DNA of 64,000 nucleotides from Pipra filicauda (taxonomy: Eukaryota > Chordata > Aves > Passeriformes > Pipridae): assembly GCF_003945595.2 (NCBI RefSeq), contig NW_024104286.1, forward strand, positions 620,001-684,000, given 5' to 3'. The translations under genes and the position numbers were made by a program. The notes under the pieces are model-generated. The model was not told the DNA's origin. It made no database searches and saw only the letters and a program-made list of their open reading frames with translations. Below, one piece after another: positions 61,001 to 64,000 of this stretch. How positions within the stretch are numbered: position 1 is the stretch's first letter; each line of letters starts with the position of its first letter.

Positions 61001-63247
61001 TCTAGAGCAGATGTTGAGGAGCATCGTGATTCCTTATGTGGATTAGCTGAGACAAAATGACAGCTACAGCTTATCCCTTAAAGAAGATGGACAGAAGACA
61101 TACTTTTTCAGGCCAGAGTAGATAGGTCAAGATGAGTATGTCAGTACCAGTGCACTCTGAGAATGGGATAAATGTCAGATTGGGGGAGAGGAAATGGCTG
61201 AGGGTGTGATGGGAATGACATGCAATGAGAGTCTCAGCACTTCTCCTGGGCTTGTGGTTACAGCTGTCCTCTCCTGAATCACTATTTTCTTGACTCAGTT
61301 GGATGAGAGGCTCAAGCTTAAATTAATGTGTGGCCCAGTAAGTTACAGGTGGTTTTTGGGTATGATGAAGGTACACTTCTGGTTTTGCCTATTAAGTGTG
61401 CTTTCTCCGTGGCAAGCCCACTGATTCTAATGAGGGTGAGCAGAATGTATGTTGAACTTAAATGAAAAAGTGAAGAAAGAGAAATTAATCTGCCAATAAG
61501 TGAATATGTTCCCTTAGGAACCAGGTAGCTTAATCACAACTAGGAAATCAAACCTGACACCTTCATTTCTGTGAAACTTGATGTGCATCATAAAGTTTAT
61601 GCCTGATTAATGTTCCAAGCTGAGGTGACATGGAAACCTCTTCTGCATGACACTGCAAACAAGATTGTAGGCTTCTGAGAACTGAAGTTTCTTCTCCTGT
61701 CTAATATTATTTTAGTGACTAAGCAGAATAATCTAATAGAGGTCTGCATTTGATAGGAATACTAGAAACCTTTGATATGGACTCAAAATTTTGCACACTA
61801 ATTAAATATTATCTCTACATGTACAGATTTGCTTAAACTTGTATCCCAGATTTGGAGACTACACTCTTCTGCTTCCCAGGTCATAACTTCATTTATTATT
61901 TTGTAGAATTGATTCCACAGAACAGAAATTTGACATCAAACTTGCTCCTCAACAGTTCTCATTAAAAAAGAAAAGGCATTATAAACTAACAAAACAGCCT
62001 TTGAAACAAAGCAGTGATGCAAATCTAAAACCTGAGTGCCATATGTAGCCACCTTCAATTGTTATTTTATGTTGCCATTTGAAATATGTTCATGAAAGAC
62101 AGAAGGAAAATAAAATTTTTAGTTATCCTGGTTAACTGTGGAGTTGACTAGGAAACTGTCAATAAATGATGACTCTCCAAAAAAACCTCCATCCATTTGT
62201 TATTTTGAAAGGTTGTTTACTTCTCTTATTTCAAAAATATCAAAACTACCGTCGTTTCCTCAAAAGCAGTTTCATAATGAAAGACTCAAATTTTTTTTCC
62301 AGCTGAGTTAGGTGAAGCTGCCACATTATACAGGGGTGCATCCAAGATTTAGGTTATCCATGAGCTGTCAACCCAAGCTGCACTTCCAGTGCTTGGAAAG
62401 AATGCATTGGTCTTCATGGTGAATGAAAGGAAATGGACTTGTGTACTTGGGGACTGATGTTTGTTTTGGTTGGTTTTTTTCCCCCTGTGGAGAGAATTGG
62501 TTTGATGCTGTTCTGGATAAAAGAAAAAACTTTGATCAGGCTGCAAACTCTGCTTTTGAGAGGAGGTAACTAATACGACTGAACACACAAAATCTGGAGA
62601 CGATAAAAGTTGCTATGTGGTTGGTTCCCAGACTTGTAGACTTCAGATATTAGCCATTCCAAGGCTTGACACTCGACCAAAGTTTTCTCTAAATGTCATG
62701 TCACTGTCTTGGTACACAGAGTTCACCTTATTAATAATACATTTGAAGAGCTGCCATTTCTATCTTGAAGTACTTCCTCTAGGGGGGAAAAAACCTGTGG
62801 TTCTGAATTGGCAAAATTCCCAAATGCATAAGTTTGTATGAAAAAAGTGTATGAAACCCTAAGGGATTACTTTGACAGGATTTTAACATTATTGATAGTC
62901 CTAATGTTCTCTCATAATACTGAATATGCATGGGTTTTTTTCCCCCTTTCTGTTTATTGAAACTGTTTAGTATAACACCTTGGCCTAACTCACTAGATTA
63001 GTGTAGAGATGTAACTGGAAAGAGCTCAGTTGCTCTGGTAAGTTTGCTGTCACAAAATAGTGGTAAAGGTTGCAGTTAATGAATGACCTGAAGTTTGGAC
63101 TTTCAGTCTTGCATTTCTTACAGACAGCCTGACTACTCAGTATCTGACTTTTTTGAAAGGGTAAAAAGTAGGAGAAGAATCAAATCAGCTGCACCCTTCC
63201 ATATGGATCACATAGCAGGCTTTAAACAAACAAGAAAAATGGGTCTT
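58079..63247. other. A/T-rich non-coding stretch
   Basis: Chance frames only, up to 94 codons. After an acceptor-like TTATTATTTTGTAG at about 61906 one plus frame is open for 44 codons to a TAG near 62048 (Lys/Gln-rich), without further support. No transposon was recognised. Confidence 0.4.
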
Positions 63248-63327
63248 ATAGTATATAATTATATAATACTTTGTATAATTATATATAATAGTTTATATAA
63301 TTATATATAATATACTATAACATATAT
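63248..63327. repeat. A/T palindromic tandem array
   Basis: Three imperfect copies of a roughly 20-22 bp A/T unit start at about 63254, 63274 and 63296. The 14-base perfect palindrome TATATAATTATATA occurs at 63252-63265 and again at 63294-63307, with a shorter version between them. The tract is prone to cruciform formation and slippage. It overlaps the end of a chance frame rich in Ile and Tyr. Confidence 0.85.
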
Positions 63328-64000
63328 TTTGGTATCCTAGAAAAATATATTGAGACACCCCCCCTCTTCTGCTCTGCATAATTAAATATTTTTCTCCCTG
63401 CCAGTCTCTCTAAGAAATCCCACAGGATGACAGAGGATGAGTAGGGTAAGGATTAAGATTTCAAATGCATTGTCTTTAAACTTAGAAACTAATTGGATTC
63501 AATTTTTTTTCTCCAGTTGCTTCCAGCTCTTAAACTCTTAGTAATATTTCAATTCTTCTGAATGTTCTCACTGAAAATGTGTTCAAAGGCAGTTTACCGT
63601 GACTTAAATAGTTAACATGGAGACATTAGTTAAACTTTAATATTTTTGCATTATTTGAAATTGTTGATCCTTCTGATAGATCTGCATCAGAAGTGAAACT
63701 GATAAATGGTTTCAAAAAAGGTCTTCCTTGCCTTGTTTGAAAAGGTTTATATAGAGGTTGGGGTGAAAATTATGTAACATGATCTGGGCATCCTGGTTCT
63801 CCTAATACCATTGGATTTCTAACTGTCTATAGACAACTGTTTTGGGATGGGACAGAAATAAAAACTCAGAGGAAGTCTGAGGAAAGCACTTCTGGGAACT
63901 ATTATGCAAGAGCAAAACAGGTATTTGAAAGTTTACCTATTACATTGTAGGCTTACTATGTTGAAATCAGCAGAAATCTATATTCCTTGTGTGCTTCTTG
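63328..64000. other. non-coding stretch to window end
   Basis: A/T-rich, with no gene or repeat family recognised. Confidence 0.45.

Noticed and set aside
1..64000. CRISPR arrays, rRNA, tRNA, prokaryotic operons or phage-like modules
   Set aside because: No spaced direct repeats, rRNA signatures, tRNA B-box-like words outside CR1 or gene clusters were seen. The avian CR1 elements show a vertebrate genome.

Overview
The window looks like non-coding DNA from a bird nuclear genome. It is A+T-rich throughout, has almost no CpG-dense sequence, and carries several copies of the avian CR1 LINE, recognisable by the CR1 3'-end signature and by decayed pieces of CR1 reverse-transcriptase reading frame. 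There are no operons, ribosome binding sites or long open frames. The longest open frame is only 124 codons, about what chance gives in 64 kb read in six frames. I found no rRNA, tRNA, CRISPR array or complete protein-coding gene, so the best description is a gene desert or a large intron with ordinary interspersed and simple repeats.

Layout. Positions 1-44295 are mostly unique A/T-rich sequence broken by poly-A/T tracts, a T/G-rich tract near 6.2 kb, a 27-base T run at 21.4 kb, a recent 64-bp-period tandem duplication at 18.5 kb, a G+C-richer patch at 28.6-29.3 kb and a pentanucleotide microsatellite at 39.8 kb. Positions 44296-58078 hold the recognisable transposons: an 842-bp 5'-truncated CR1, a possible solitary LTR at 46.7-47.5 kb, a second CR1 at 55.8 kb split by a younger CR1 in the opposite orientation, and a short CR1 3'-end relic at 58.0 kb. 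The right end carries an A/T palindromic tandem array at 63.25 kb.

Possible gene content. A few short stretches have good splice-site context and an open frame. On the + strand four pieces between 48.3 and 54.6 kb keep one frame open across three junctions (70 codons). On the - strand there are isolated candidates at 2.0, 20.9 and 31.7 kb. I recognise none of the predicted peptides. Each could be an exon of a long-intron gene, an exon of a non-coding RNA, or chance, and they are reported with low confidence.

I did not find a novel biological system. The most solid observations are the nested CR1 insertion, the perfect tandem duplication and the compound microsatellite.
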